Positions 7,117-15,081 are shown, counted from the stretch's first letter. The stretch: 25,380 bases of DNA from Ruixingdingia sedimenti (GCF_031432425.1 NZ_JAVKPH010000042.1:1-25380); one strand, 5' to 3'. Notes: generated from the letters alone by a model not told the origin. Numbers and translations are program-made.

Positions 7117-8493
7117 ATGAGCGGGGTGGTGGCAATCCCGGTCTGGCTGCTGGCGCTGATCCTGGCCTTTGCCGCCGTCACCTTCGCCTCGCATTTCCTG
7201 TTCCCCTCGGTGCGCTGGTTCCTGCGGCGGCGGATGGAACGGGCGGTGGCGCGGATCAACCGGCGGCTGCAACGGCCGGTGGAGCCGTTCAAGCTGCTGG
7301 AACGCCATGACCGGGTGTTGCGGCTGGTCTACGACCCGCAGGTGCTGGCCGCCGCCGTGCGCCATGCCCGCGATACCGGCATGCCCGAAGAGGTCGCCCT
7401 GCAACGCGCCACCCGCTATGCGCGCGAAATCGTGCCGGGCTTTTCCGCCACGATCTATTTCGGCATCGCGGTGCGGCTGGCGCGCTGGCTCAGCCGGGTG
7501 CTGTACCGGGTGCAGGTGTTTTCCGCCGACAACCCGGCGCTGCGCGGCATCGACCCCGAGGCGACGGTGGTGTTCGTGATGAACCACCGCAGCAACATGG
7601 ATTACGTGCTGGTCACATGGCTCGCCTCGCGCCGCATGACCCTTTCCTATGCGGTGGGCGAATGGGCGCGGGTCTGGCCGCTGAGCTTTCTCATCCGCGC
7701 GATGGGGGCCTATTTCATCCGGCGGCGCGACAACGATCCGCTCTACCGCAAGGTGCTGGAACGCTATGTGCAGATGGCAACGGCAGAGGGCGTGGCGCAG
7801 GCGATCTTTCCCGAAGGCGGGCTCAGCCTCGACGGGCGGGTGGGCGCGCCGCGGTTGGGGCTGATCGGCTATATCCACGACGGTTTCGCGCGCGGCGGCG
7901 GGCGGGACGTGGTGTTCGTGCCCGTGGGCCTCAGCTACGACCGCGTGCTGGAGGATCGCCTGCTGACCGAGGCCGCCGCCACCGGCCAGCGCCGGTTCCG
8001 CGCCCGGCCCTGGACGATCGCGCGGTTCGTCGGGCGGATGGCATGGCGGGGCCTGCGCGGGCGGTTCGGCGGTTTCGGCACGGTGGGGGTCAGCTTCGGC
8101 ACGCCCGTTTCGCTGCGCCGGCTGCTGGCCGAGGCGCCGGGGACGGATGTGGCCGCGCTGGCCGACCGGCTGATGGCGGGGGTGCGCCGCGTGGTGCCGG
8201 TGCTGCCGGTGCCGCTGGTCGCCGCCGCCATCGCCGGGGCGGGGCCCGGGGGGCTGACGGAAACCGCGCTGCCCGAAACCCTCGCCGCCCTGCGCGACCG
8301 CCTGCGCACGCAGGGCGCCACCCTCGCCGTGGGGATGGAGGATACCGCCACGCTGGCCGCCGCGGCGCTGCGCCCGCTGGTGTCGCGCGGGATCGTCACC
8401 CGGCAGGACGGGCGCCTGCTGGCCGCGCCGGGGGCCGGGGCGCTGCTGGCCTTTCATGCCGCGCCGGTGCTGCAACATCTGCAAGAGGCGTGA
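7117..8493 (+). CDS. PlsB-like glycerol-phosphate acyltransferase
   Basis: Predicted to move an acyl chain onto glycerol-3-phosphate or a related acceptor in membrane lipid synthesis. It has 458 residues and one N-terminal membrane segment (about 5-30), then the acyltransferase core: the HX4D catalytic motif in NHRSNMDY (His157, Asp162), GAYFIRR (197-203), and FPEGG (231-235) for acceptor binding. It is much shorter than enterobacterial PlsB (about 800 residues), so it is a PlsB-like family member, and its acyl donor is uncertain. The C-terminal 100 residues are Ala/Leu-rich. It starts in the gap shared with ecm and precedes ccr by 147 bases. The ribosome-binding site is only a G run at 7106-7111. 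Confidence 0.85.
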   Translation: MSGVVAIPVWLLALILAFAAVTFASHFLFPSVRWFLRRRMERAVARINRRLQRPVEPFKLLERHDRVLRLVYDPQVLAAAVRHARDTGMPEEVALQRATRYAREIVPGFSATIYFGIAVRLARWLSRVLYRVQVFSADNPALRGIDPEATVVFVMNHRSNMDYVLVTWLASRRMTLSYAVGEWARVWPLSFLIRAMGAYFIRRRDNDPLYRKVLERYVQMATAEGVAQAIFPEGGLSLDGRVGAPRLGLIGYIHDGFARGGGRDVVFVPVGLSYDRVLEDRLLTEAAATGQRRFRARPWTIARFVGRMAWRGLRGRFGGFGTVGVSFGTPVSLRRLLAEAPGTDVAALADRLMAGVRRVVPVLPVPLVAAAIAGAGPGGLTETALPETLAALRDRLRTQGATLAVGMEDTATLAAAALRPLVSRGIVTRQDGRLLAAPGAGALLAFHAAPVLQHLQEA

Positions 8494-8531
8494 CCCTGCG
8501 GCAGATCATGCTGCAACTGCAGGGTTATAAT
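8494..8531 (+). promoter_or_regulatory. ccr promoter with nested dyads
   Basis: A perfect TATAAT (8526-8531) has no recognisable -35 box 16-18 bases upstream. In its place are nested inverted repeats: CCCTGC (8494-8499) with GCAGGG (8519-8524), GCAG (8501-8504) with CTGC (8511-8514), and CTGCA-AC-TGCAG (8511-8522). The dyads could be an operator, or part of a terminator for the upstream gene, though no T tract of note follows. A second possible promoter, TTGCAT then TATCCA, lies about 30 bases further on. Confidence 0.55.
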
Positions 8532-8640
8532 CTTTCAACCTCACAATCATGTCTGTTGCATTATTACGCGCAGGAATTTATCCATCGGCATAGGCACCCA
8601 CGATTCTGCGGTGCGGCACCGTTCCTGACCGGAGGCCCCG

Positions 8641-9930
8641 ATGGCACTCGATACGCAACAGGGCATCGTCGCCTATGACGCGCCCAAGAAAGACCTCTAC
8701 GAGATCGGCGAGATGCCGCCCCTCGGCCATGTGCCCAAACAGATGTACGCCTGGGCGATCCGGCGCGAGCGGCATGGCGAACCCGACAAGTCGTTTCAGG
8801 TCGAGGTCGTCGACACCTGGAAGATCGACAGCAACGAGGTGCTGGTCCTGGTGATGGCCGCCGGCGTCAACTACAACGGCGTCTGGGCCGGGCTCGGCGT
8901 GCCGATCAGCCCCTTCGACGGCCACAAGCAGCCCTACCACATCGCCGGATCCGATGCCGCGGGCATCGTCTGGGCCGTGGGCGACAAGGTGAAACGCTGG
9001 AAGGTGGGCGACGAGGTGGTCGTGCACTGCAACCAGGACGACGGCGACGACGAGGAATGCAACGGCGGCGACCCGATGTTTTCGCCCAGCCAACGCATCT
9101 GGGGATATGAAACCCCCGATGGCAGCTTCGCCCAGTTCACCCGCGTGCAAGCGCAGCAGCTGATGCCCCGCCCCCGGCATCTGACGTGGGAAGAATCGGC
9201 CTGCTACACCCTGACGCTCGCCACCGCCTACCGGATGCTCTTCGGCCACGAACCCCATGACCTGAAACCCGGCCAGAACGTGCTGGTCTGGGGCGCGTCG
9301 GGCGGGCTCGGGTCTTTCGCGATCCAGTTGGCGAATACCGCCGGGGCGAATGCGATCGGGGTGATTTCCGACGAATCGAAGCGCGATTTCGTCATGGGCC
9401 TCGGCGCCAAGGGCGTGATCAACCGCAACGAGTTCAAATGCTGGGGCCAGCTGCCCAAGGTCAACAGCGAGGAATACAACATCTGGCTGAAAGAGGCGCG
9501 CAAGTTCGGCAAGGCGATCTGGGACATCACCGGCAAGGGCGTCAGCGTCGACATGGTGTTCGAACATCCCGGCGAGGCGACCTTCCCCGTGTCCACCCTC
9601 GTGTGCAAGAAGGGCGGCATGGTGGTGATCTGCGCCGGCACCAGCGGGTTCAACTGCACCTTCGACGTGCGCTACATGTGGATGCACCAGAAACGCCTGC
9701 AAGGCAGCCATTTCGCCCATCTGAAACAGGCGAGCGCGGCGAACAAGCTGATGTGCGAACGCCGGCTGGACCCCTGCATGTCAGAGGTCTTTCCCTGGGC
9801 CCAGATCCCCGAGGCGCATACGCTGATGCTGCGCAACAGGCACAAGCCGGGCAACATGGCGGTGCTGGTGCAGGCCCCGCGCGCCGGCCTGCGCACCTTC
9901 GAGGACACGCTGGAGGCCAGCCGCGCCTGA
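8641..9930 (+). CDS. ccr: Crotonyl-CoA carboxylase/reductase
   Basis: Reductively carboxylates crotonyl-CoA with NADPH and CO2 to (2S)-ethylmalonyl-CoA, the defining step of the ethylmalonyl-CoA pathway. It has 429 residues, full length for the family, in the medium-chain dehydrogenase/reductase fold. GASGGLGSFAIQ (218-229) is the NADPH-binding loop. The residues that hold CO2 in the Kitasatospora enzyme (an Asn, a Phe-Glu pair and a His) appear to correspond to the NYNG segment (77-80), Tyr156-Glu157 and His357 in GSHFAH; this alignment is from memory. The start has a good site (CCGGAGG). A GC hairpin follows the stop. With ecm 1.6 kb away, it marks acetate assimilation through this pathway. 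Confidence 0.97.
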   Translation: MALDTQQGIVAYDAPKKDLYEIGEMPPLGHVPKQMYAWAIRRERHGEPDKSFQVEVVDTWKIDSNEVLVLVMAAGVNYNGVWAGLGVPISPFDGHKQPYHIAGSDAAGIVWAVGDKVKRWKVGDEVVVHCNQDDGDDEECNGGDPMFSPSQRIWGYETPDGSFAQFTRVQAQQLMPRPRHLTWEESACYTLTLATAYRMLFGHEPHDLKPGQNVLVWGASGGLGSFAIQLANTAGANAIGVISDESKRDFVMGLGAKGVINRNEFKCWGQLPKVNSEEYNIWLKEARKFGKAIWDITGKGVSVDMVFEHPGEATFPVSTLVCKKGGMVVICAGTSGFNCTFDVRYMWMHQKRLQGSHFAHLKQASAANKLMCERRLDPCMSEVFPWAQIPEAHTLMLRNRHKPGNMAVLVQAPRAGLRTFEDTLEASRA

Positions 9931-9950
9931 CCGCGCCCGGCCTTCCCTGC

Positions 9951-9983
9951 CCCGCCGCGCGCGCCCGCGGCGGGCATCTTCTT
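9951..9983 (+). terminator. Rho-independent-type terminator after ccr
   Basis: Nine-base-pair stem CCCGCCGCG (9951-9959) with CGCGGCGGG (9966-9974), six-base loop, followed by CATCTTCTTG. It lies 21 bases past the ccr stop. Confidence 0.6.
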
Positions 9984-9997
9984 GCAGAACCTGCCCC

Positions 9998-10029
9998 ATT
10001 TTCTGTCCGGAAATATCCCCGCCGGAGGC
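9998..10029 (-). repeat. Dispersed intergenic repeat, family 1
   Basis: Minus-strand copy beginning GCCTCCGGCGGGGATATTT at 10029 and continuing with CCGGACAGAAAA. It lies after the ccr terminator and matches the copies at 15628 and 15692 over the first 19 bases. Confidence 0.75.
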
Positions 10030-10071
10030 GCAGCCATCCGCCCCGGCCATCGGGTCGAAAATCTTCCCCGC

Positions 10072-10085
10072 TTGAGCCAAATCAA
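10072..10085 (+). promoter_or_regulatory. FNR/FnrL-like binding site
   Basis: TTGAG-CCAA-ATCAA matches the FNR-family consensus TTGAT-N4-ATCAA with one mismatch, and the outer bases extend the dyad to CTTGA...TCAAG. It lies 64 bases before the start codon of the Cys-rich gene. A weak -10 candidate, CATAAC, is at 10119-10124. Confidence 0.55.
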
Positions 10086-10149
10086 GGCGCGCGAGCCGGT
10101 TTCCTGCCAGCGTCGCCCCATAACCGGGCGCGAACGGGAGGGATTCGGG

Positions 10150-10512
10150 ATGATGATGGAACGCTTGCGCAACCTGCTGTACCGCTGGCGCAGCCTCGAC
10201 GAACTCGACAAGCTGGGGGAACGCGAACTGGCCGATCTGGGCCTGTCGCGCTATGAACTGGAAGAGCTTGTCACCATGTCGCCCGAGGTGCCCGAGCGGA
10301 TGGCGCGCATGGCCGCCGTTTTCGGCCTGACGGTCGAGGACATCCGCGCCCTGCGCAACGAATACCTCGAACTGCTGGAAAACTGCGGCCATTGCGACGC
10401 GGTGGGGCAATGCCGGCACATGCTCGACGCCGGCACCGCACAGCCCGGCAATGTCGGCTTCTGCCCCAACGCGGCATTCTACCGCGCAAAGGCCGCCCGC
10501 CCCGAGGGCTGA
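10150..10512 (+). CDS. Cys-rich DUF6455-type protein
   Basis: A 120-residue protein in two parts. The first (residues 4-41, WRSLDELDKLGERELADLGLSRYELEEL) resembles the short DUF1127-type helical motif. The second carries four Cys in the spacing C79-x2-C82-x5-C88-x16-C105, with FCPN around the last, as in DUF6455 proteins of Rhodobacterales. The Cys set could bind a metal or an iron-sulphur cluster, but no function is established to my knowledge. Three ATG codons occur in a row (10150, 10153, 10156) behind GGAGGG (10138-10143); the first is used here. An FNR-like site upstream suggests expression under low oxygen. rnr follows 47 bases after the stop. Confidence 0.8.
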   Translation: MMMERLRNLLYRWRSLDELDKLGERELADLGLSRYELEELVTMSPEVPERMARMAAVFGLTVEDIRALRNEYLELLENCGHCDAVGQCRHMLDAGTAQPGNVGFCPNAAFYRAKAARPEG

Positions 10513-10524
10513 GCCGATTTCCAC

Positions 10525-10563
10525 ATGACGCGCCCGGCCCCCCGTGATACGGGGGGCCGATGA
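10525..10563 (+). CDS. Possible 12-codon upstream ORF overlapping the rnr start
   Basis: ATG 10525 opens a frame MTRPAPRDTGGR that crosses the whole hairpin and ends at TGA 10561-10563, overlapping the rnr ATG in an ATGA junction. No good ribosome-binding site precedes it. If translated, ribosomes would open the hairpin and deliver themselves to the rnr start. Confidence 0.3.
   Translation: MTRPAPRDTGGR
10535..10559 (+). promoter_or_regulatory. Hairpin masking the rnr ribosome-binding site
   Basis: CGGCCCCCCG (10535-10544) pairs perfectly with CGGGGGGCCG (10550-10559) around the loop TGATA. The 3' arm contains the only G-rich ribosome-binding sequence (10551-10556) and touches the rnr ATG at 10560. 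There is no T tract, so it is not a usual terminator. Confidence 0.7.
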
Positions 10564-12812
10564 CCGATATTCCGTCGAAGCAGGACATTCTCGACTGGCT
10601 CGCCGCGCATCCGACCGAAAGCGGGCGGCGCGACATCGCGCGCGCCTTCGGCATCAAGGGCGCGGCGCGGGCCGACCTGCGCCGGCTGCTGAACGAGATG
10701 GCCGAGGAAGGCGCGCTGGCCCGCCGCAAGCGCAGCTACCGCGAGGCCGAACGCCTGCCCCCCGTCAGCGTGCTGGAGGTGACGGGCCCCGACGATCAGG
10801 GCGACCTGTTCGCCCGGCCCATGCAATGGGCAGGCACCGGCCCCGCGCCGCGCATCCTGATGATCCCCCGGCAGGGCGACCCCGCGCTCGGCCGCGGCGA
10901 CAAGGTGCTGGCCCGGCTGACAGAGGTCGAGGGCGACGGCCACAGCCATGAGGGCCGCCTGATCCGCCGCATCGGCGGCGGGGGCGAACGCATCCTCGGC
11001 ATCTTCCGCAAGGGGCCCGAGGGCGGGCGCATCCTGCCCATCGACAAGGGCGAGGACAAGGAATGGCTCGTCCCCGCCGACGCGACCGAGGGCGCGAAGG
11101 ATGGCGAACTGGTCGAGGCCGAACGCGCCGGGCCCAAGGGCCGCATGGGCCTGCCGCGCGCGCGCATCGTGGCGCGCCTCGGCGATCCGGCGGCGCCGCG
11201 CGCGGTGTCGCTGATCGCCATCCATCAGCACGGCATCCCCGATGTCTTTCCCGACGCCGCGCTGGCAGAGGCCGAAGCCGCCGGCCCCGCGCCTTTGGGC
11301 GAGCGCGAGGATCTGCGCCACCTGCCGCTCGTCACCATCGACCCCGCCGATGCCCGCGACCGCGACGATGCGGTCTGGGCCCATGCCGATGACGATGCGA
11401 CGAACCCCGGCGGGCATGTGATCTGGGTCGCCATCGCCGATGTCGCCCATTACGTCCGCCCCGGGTCCGCGCTGGACCGCGAGGCGCGGCGGCGCGGCAA
11501 TTCCACCTATTTCCCCGACCGCGTGGTGCCGATGCTGCCCGACCGGCTGTCGGGCGATCTGTGTTCGCTGCACGAAGGGGTGGACCGGCCCTGCATGGCC
11601 GTGCGCATGAAGATCGACGCGCAGGGGCAGAAGCTGTCGCACCGCTTTACCCGCGGGATGATGAAATCCGCCGCCGCGCTGGCCTATGAAGAGGTGCAGG
11701 CCGCGCAGGACGGCGCGCCCACAGACCGCACCGCACCGCTGATGGCAGAGGTCATCGCGCCGCTTTACGCCGCCTATGCCGCGCTGACCCGTGCCCGCAG
11801 CCTGCGCCAGCCGCTGGATCTGGACCTGCCGGAACGGCGGATCGAACTGTCGCAGGACGGCCGCGTGGTATCGGTCGCCTTCCGCGAACGGTTCGACGCG
11901 CATCGGCTGATCGAGGAATTCATGGTGCTGGCCAATGTCGCCGCCGCCGAGGAACTCGAACGCCTGCGCCGCCCGCTTCTGTACCGCGTGCACGAGGAAC
12001 CGAGCCCCGAGAAACTCGACGCGCTGCGCGAGGTGGCAGAGGCATCGGGCTTCACGCTGGCCAAGGGGCAGGTGCTCAGGACCGCGCATCTGAACAGCCT
12101 TCTGGCGCAGGCCGAGGGCACGGATTTCGACGAATTGCTGAACATCTCGACCCTGCGGTCGATGACGCAGGCATACTACCACGCGCAGAACCTCGGCCAT
12201 TTCGGGCTGGCCTTGCGCAGCTACGCACATTTCACCTCGCCCATCCGGCGGTATTCCGACCTGATCGTGCACCGCGCGCTGATCCTCGGGCACGGTTGGG
12301 GCGATGACGGGCTGTCGGCGCAGGACATGGAACAGCTGGAAGAAACCGCCAAGCTGATTTCCGATACCGAACGGCGCAGCATGGCCGCCGAACGCGACAC
12401 GACCGACCGTTATCTGGCCGCCTGGCTGTCGGAACGGGTGGGGCATGAATTCGCCGGCCGGATTTCCGGGGTACAGCGGTTCGGCCTGTTCGTGAAGCTG
12501 GACGAAAGCGGGGCGGACGGGCTGATCCCCATCCGCTCCATCGGGCGCGAGTTCTTCCATTTCGACCCCGACAGCCAGACGCTGATGGGGGCGGACACGG
12601 GCCTGACGCTCGGCATCGGCCAGCGCGTCACCGTCCGGCTGGCAGAGGCCGTGCCGCTGACCGGGGGCCTGACGCTCGACCTGCTGGAGGTCGAGGATCG
12701 CGGGCTTCCCGGCGGCCGGCCCGCGAAACGGGGCCGCACCCCGGGGCGCAAGGCGGGCAAGGCCGCAAAGGCCGCCGCCAAGTCGCGCAAGGTGCTGCGG
12801 CGGCGCAAGTAA
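10560..12812 (+). CDS. rnr: Ribonuclease R
   Basis: Processive 3'-5' exoribonuclease of the RNB family that degrades structured RNA and takes part in RNA quality control. It has 750 residues. An N-terminal helix-turn-helix region (DILDWLAAHPTESGRRDIARAFG) is followed by cold-shock-type domains and the RNB catalytic domain with DPADARDRDDAV; Asp261, 267, 269 and 270 match the spacing of the E. coli catalytic Asp cluster. The S1 domain (GRISGVQRFGLFVKLDESGADGLIPI, cut by no gap) starts near residue 635, and the C-terminus is Lys/Arg-rich. The start fits other alphaproteobacterial RNase R proteins. The ribosome-binding site lies within a strong hairpin. A terminator follows. Confidence 0.97.
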   Translation: MTDIPSKQDILDWLAAHPTESGRRDIARAFGIKGAARADLRRLLNEMAEEGALARRKRSYREAERLPPVSVLEVTGPDDQGDLFARPMQWAGTGPAPRILMIPRQGDPALGRGDKVLARLTEVEGDGHSHEGRLIRRIGGGGERILGIFRKGPEGGRILPIDKGEDKEWLVPADATEGAKDGELVEAERAGPKGRMGLPRARIVARLGDPAAPRAVSLIAIHQHGIPDVFPDAALAEAEAAGPAPLGEREDLRHLPLVTIDPADARDRDDAVWAHADDDATNPGGHVIWVAIADVAHYVRPGSALDREARRRGNSTYFPDRVVPMLPDRLSGDLCSLHEGVDRPCMAVRMKIDAQGQKLSHRFTRGMMKSAAALAYEEVQAAQDGAPTDRTAPLMAEVIAPLYAAYAALTRARSLRQPLDLDLPERRIELSQDGRVVSVAFRERFDAHRLIEEFMVLANVAAAEELERLRRPLLYRVHEEPSPEKLDALREVAEASGFTLAKGQVLRTAHLNSLLAQAEGTDFDELLNISTLRSMTQAYYHAQNLGHFGLALRSYAHFTSPIRRYSDLIVHRALILGHGWGDDGLSAQDMEQLEETAKLISDTERRSMAAERDTTDRYLAAWLSERVGHEFAGRISGVQRFGLFVKLDESGADGLIPIRSIGREFFHFDPDSQTLMGADTGLTLGIGQRVTVRLAEAVPLTGGLTLDLLEVEDRGLPGGRPAKRGRTPGRKAGKAAKAAAKSRKVLRRRK

Positions 12813-12827
12813 CCGCCGGCCCGACGC

Positions 12828-12852
12828 GCGGCCCTTTGCGGGCCGCCCGTTT
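12828..12852 (+). terminator. Terminator after rnr
   Basis: Seven-base-pair stem GCGGCCC (12828-12834) with GGGCCGC (12840-12846), loop TTTGC, then CCGTTT. A weak promoter for the next gene, TTGCGG then 16 bases and TAGACT (12836-12863), overlaps the loop. Confidence 0.55.
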
Positions 12853-12904
12853 CACGCTAGACTGCCGCAAAACGAAAAACGGGCAGAGGCAATCGGGTAG
12901 CGTC

Positions 12905-14164
12905 ATGCGGCAATGGATCATGCTTACAGGGCTTTCGGCGGCCATGCTGCCGGTGGGATGCGGTTTCGCGGGGCCGACGGTGGAAAGCTCACCCCGCCCC
13001 ATGCCGCGCGCGCAGGTGACGCCGGCCAGCCTGCCCGCGGCCCCCAACCCCGGCTTCGACCGTTGGGTGCAGGGCTTCCGCCCCCGCGCGCTGGCGCAGG
13101 GGATCAGCCCGGCGACCTTCGACCGTGCGCTGGCGATCGCCTGGTACGACCCCGAGATCATCGCCCGCGACCGCAGGCAGGCCGAATTCACCAAGACGAT
13201 CTGGGAATATCTCGACAGCGCGGTGTCCGACACGCGCATCGCCAACGGGCAGAAGGCGCTGGCCGAACATGGCCGGGTGCTGACCCAGATCGAGGCGCGC
13301 TATGGCGTGGACAAAGAGGTCGTGGCCGCCGTCTGGGGGCTGGAAAGCGCCTATGGCGCCCATCGCGGCACCACGCTGATCATCCCGGCGCTGGCCACGC
13401 TGGCCTATGACGGGCGGCGCGGCGCGTTCTTTGAAGAACAGCTGATCGCGGCGCTGAAGATCCTTCAGGCCGGCGACACCGACCCGCGCCACATGACCGG
13501 AAGCTGGGCCGGCGCGATGGGTCATACCCAGTTCATCCCGACCTCCTATCTGGCCTATGCGGTGGATTTCACCGGCGACGGGCGGCGCGACATCTGGTCG
13601 GACAACCCGGCCGATGCGCTCGCCTCCACCGCCGCCTATCTGGCGCGGCACGGCTGGACGAAGGGCCAGCCCTGGGGGGTCGAGGTCACGTTGCCCCGCG
13701 GTTTCAACTATGCGCTGGCGGGCAAGAAGACGAAGAAATCCGTGGCCGACTGGCAGGCGCTCGGCGTGCGCACGGCGGCGGGCGGGCGGCTGCCGGACCA
13801 TGGCGCGGCCTCGATCCTGCTGCCGGCGGGGGCGCGGGGCGTGGCGCTGATGATCTTCGGCAACTTCTCGGTCATCGGGCGGTACAACAACGCCGACAGC
13901 TATATCATCGGCGTGGGCCATCTGTCCGACCGGCTGAAGGGCGGGGGCGCCTTCCGCACCCCCTGGCCCCGCGGCGACCGCGCGCTGGTGGCGGAGGAAC
14001 GGAAGGAATTGCAGGAACGCCTGACCCGTGCGGGCTATGACACCGGCGGGGCGGACGGCAAGATCGGCCCCAACACGCTTGCCGCCATCGCGCGCTATCA
14101 GGCGGCGGCCGGGCTGGTGCCGGACGGCTATCCCTCGCTCGATCTGCTGAACCGGCTGCGGTAG
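12905..14164 (+). CDS. MltB-family lytic murein transglycosylase
   Basis: Cleaves the glycan strands of peptidoglycan in the periplasm, forming 1,6-anhydromuramic ends. It has 419 residues from ATG 12905. The signal peptide MRQWIMLTGLSAAMLPVGC has Cys19 as a possible lipid site, but Pro at -3 makes the lipobox imperfect, so soluble export is possible. The SLT domain covers about residues 48-345. The catalytic Glu147 lies in VWGLESAYG, followed by the family segments GAFFEEQLIAALKIL, MTGSWAGAMGHTQFIPTSY and DIWSDNPADALASTAAYL. A peptidoglycan-binding type 1 domain closes the protein (GADGKIGPNTLAAIARYQ). It starts 92 bases after rnr and probably has its own promoter. Confidence 0.93.
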   Translation: MRQWIMLTGLSAAMLPVGCGFAGPTVESSPRPMPRAQVTPASLPAAPNPGFDRWVQGFRPRALAQGISPATFDRALAIAWYDPEIIARDRRQAEFTKTIWEYLDSAVSDTRIANGQKALAEHGRVLTQIEARYGVDKEVVAAVWGLESAYGAHRGTTLIIPALATLAYDGRRGAFFEEQLIAALKILQAGDTDPRHMTGSWAGAMGHTQFIPTSYLAYAVDFTGDGRRDIWSDNPADALASTAAYLARHGWTKGQPWGVEVTLPRGFNYALAGKKTKKSVADWQALGVRTAAGGRLPDHGAASILLPAGARGVALMIFGNFSVIGRYNNADSYIIGVGHLSDRLKGGGAFRTPWPRGDRALVAEERKELQERLTRAGYDTGGADGKIGPNTLAAIARYQAAAGLVPDGYPSLDLLNRLR

Positions 14165-14191
14165 GGCGGGGGTATTCAGCCCGCCGCCGGG

Positions 14192-14209
14192 CCGGGCGGG
14201 GCAACTCCA
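14192..14209 (+). repeat. Short dispersed repeat, family 2
   Basis: CCGGGCGGGGCAACTCCA matches the last 18 bases of the window (25363-25380) at 17 of 18 positions. Both copies lie in intergenic DNA. Confidence 0.55.
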
Positions 14210-14222
14210 CCGGCATCGCGGC

Positions 14223-14244
14223 GGCGAAGGCACGCGCCTTCGCC
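14223..14244. terminator. Hairpin between convergent genes
   Basis: Perfect nine-base-pair stem GGCGAAGGC (14223-14231) with GCCTTCGCC (14236-14244) and loop ACGC. It lies between the convergent ends of the transglycosylase and crotonase genes and could serve both strands; no clear T tract follows on either side. A weaker stem, GGCGGG (14165-14170) with CCCGCC (14180-14185), overlaps the transglycosylase stop region. Confidence 0.45.
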
Positions 14245-14275
14245 AGCCACAGCGGCGGGTTGACGGTCGATCGCC

Positions 14276-15067
14276 CTACACAGGCCAATCCGGCTTGCGC
14301 TTGTCCAGGAAGGCGCAGATGCCCTCGTCGGTGTCGCGCAGCATCATGTTCTCGGCCATCACCCGGCCGGCATAGGCATAGGCCCCGGCCGTATCCATCG
14401 CGGCCTGTTCGTAGAACGCCTGCTTGCCGATCCGCACCGCCGCCCCCAGCTTGCCCGCCACGCTCCGCGCCAGACCGGCCGTTTCCTCCGACAGGCCCTT
14501 GGCAGGCACGACGCGGTTGACAAGGCCGAGCGCCAGCGCCCGGTCGGCGTCGATGAAGGCGCCGGTGGTCAGCATCTCGAACGCCGACTTGCGCGGGATG
14601 TTGCGGGTCAGCGCCACCATGGGGGTGGAACAGAAAAGCCCGATGTTCACCCCGTTCACCCCGAACCGCGTGCCTTCGGCCGCCACGGCCATGTCGCAGC
14701 TGGCGACCAGCTGGCACCCCGCGGCGGTGGCGATGCCGTGGACCTCGGCGATCACCGGCTGCGGCAGGCGGGGGATCGCCTGCATGACGGCGGCGGCGCG
14801 GGCGAACAACTCGCTGAACCACGCCCGCCCGCCATCGGCGGACCGGCGCGCGGCCTGCATCTCGCGCAGGTCATGACCGGCGCAGAAGGCCTTGCCCTCG
14901 CCCCGCAGCACCACGGCGCGGATTGCGGTGTCGCCCTCCAGCCGGGCAAAGGCCTCGGCCAGCGCCGCCAGCATCGGCACGGACAGCGCGTTCAGCGTTG
15001 CCGGCGCCGTCATCGTCAGGGTCGCCACCGCGCCCTCGTCACGTCGCGTCAGAAGGGTCTGTGTCAT
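14276..15067 (-). CDS. Crotonase-family protein, ECHDC3-like
   Basis: A 263-residue enoyl-CoA hydratase/isomerase superfamily protein. The oxyanion-hole segments are present (AFCAGHDL near 60-67 and HGIATAAGCQL at 110-120), so it should bind acyl-CoA. However, the two glutamates that activate water in true hydratases are replaced: Gln119 stands where GGCEL has Glu, and Gly139 where PEINLG has Glu. The stretch AAGCQLVASCD and GLFCSTPMVAL closely follow my memory of the animal ECHDC3 protein, whose reaction is not settled. It may be an isomerase, hydrolase or acyl-CoA proofreading enzyme. ATG 15067 has a weak GGTGG site. It diverges from a thioesterase gene across a 57-bp gap. Confidence 0.88.
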   Translation of the reverse strand: MTQTLLTRRDEGAVATLTMTAPATLNALSVPMLAALAEAFARLEGDTAIRAVVLRGEGKAFCAGHDLREMQAARRSADGGRAWFSELFARAAAVMQAIPRLPQPVIAEVHGIATAAGCQLVASCDMAVAAEGTRFGVNGVNIGLFCSTPMVALTRNIPRKSAFEMLTTGAFIDADRALALGLVNRVVPAKGLSEETAGLARSVAGKLGAAVRIGKQAFYEQAAMDTAGAYAYAGRVMAENMMLRDTDEGICAFLDKRKPDWPV

Positions 15068-15081
15068 CTTGCCACCATCCA

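Noticed and set aside
8549..8593. 14-codon frame in the ccr leader
   Set aside because: It has no ribosome-binding site and does not overlap or abut ccr, unlike the rnr case.
10479..12560. Long minus-strand frame antisense to rnr
   Set aside because: Shadow of the rnr codon pattern with no recognisable domains or start site.
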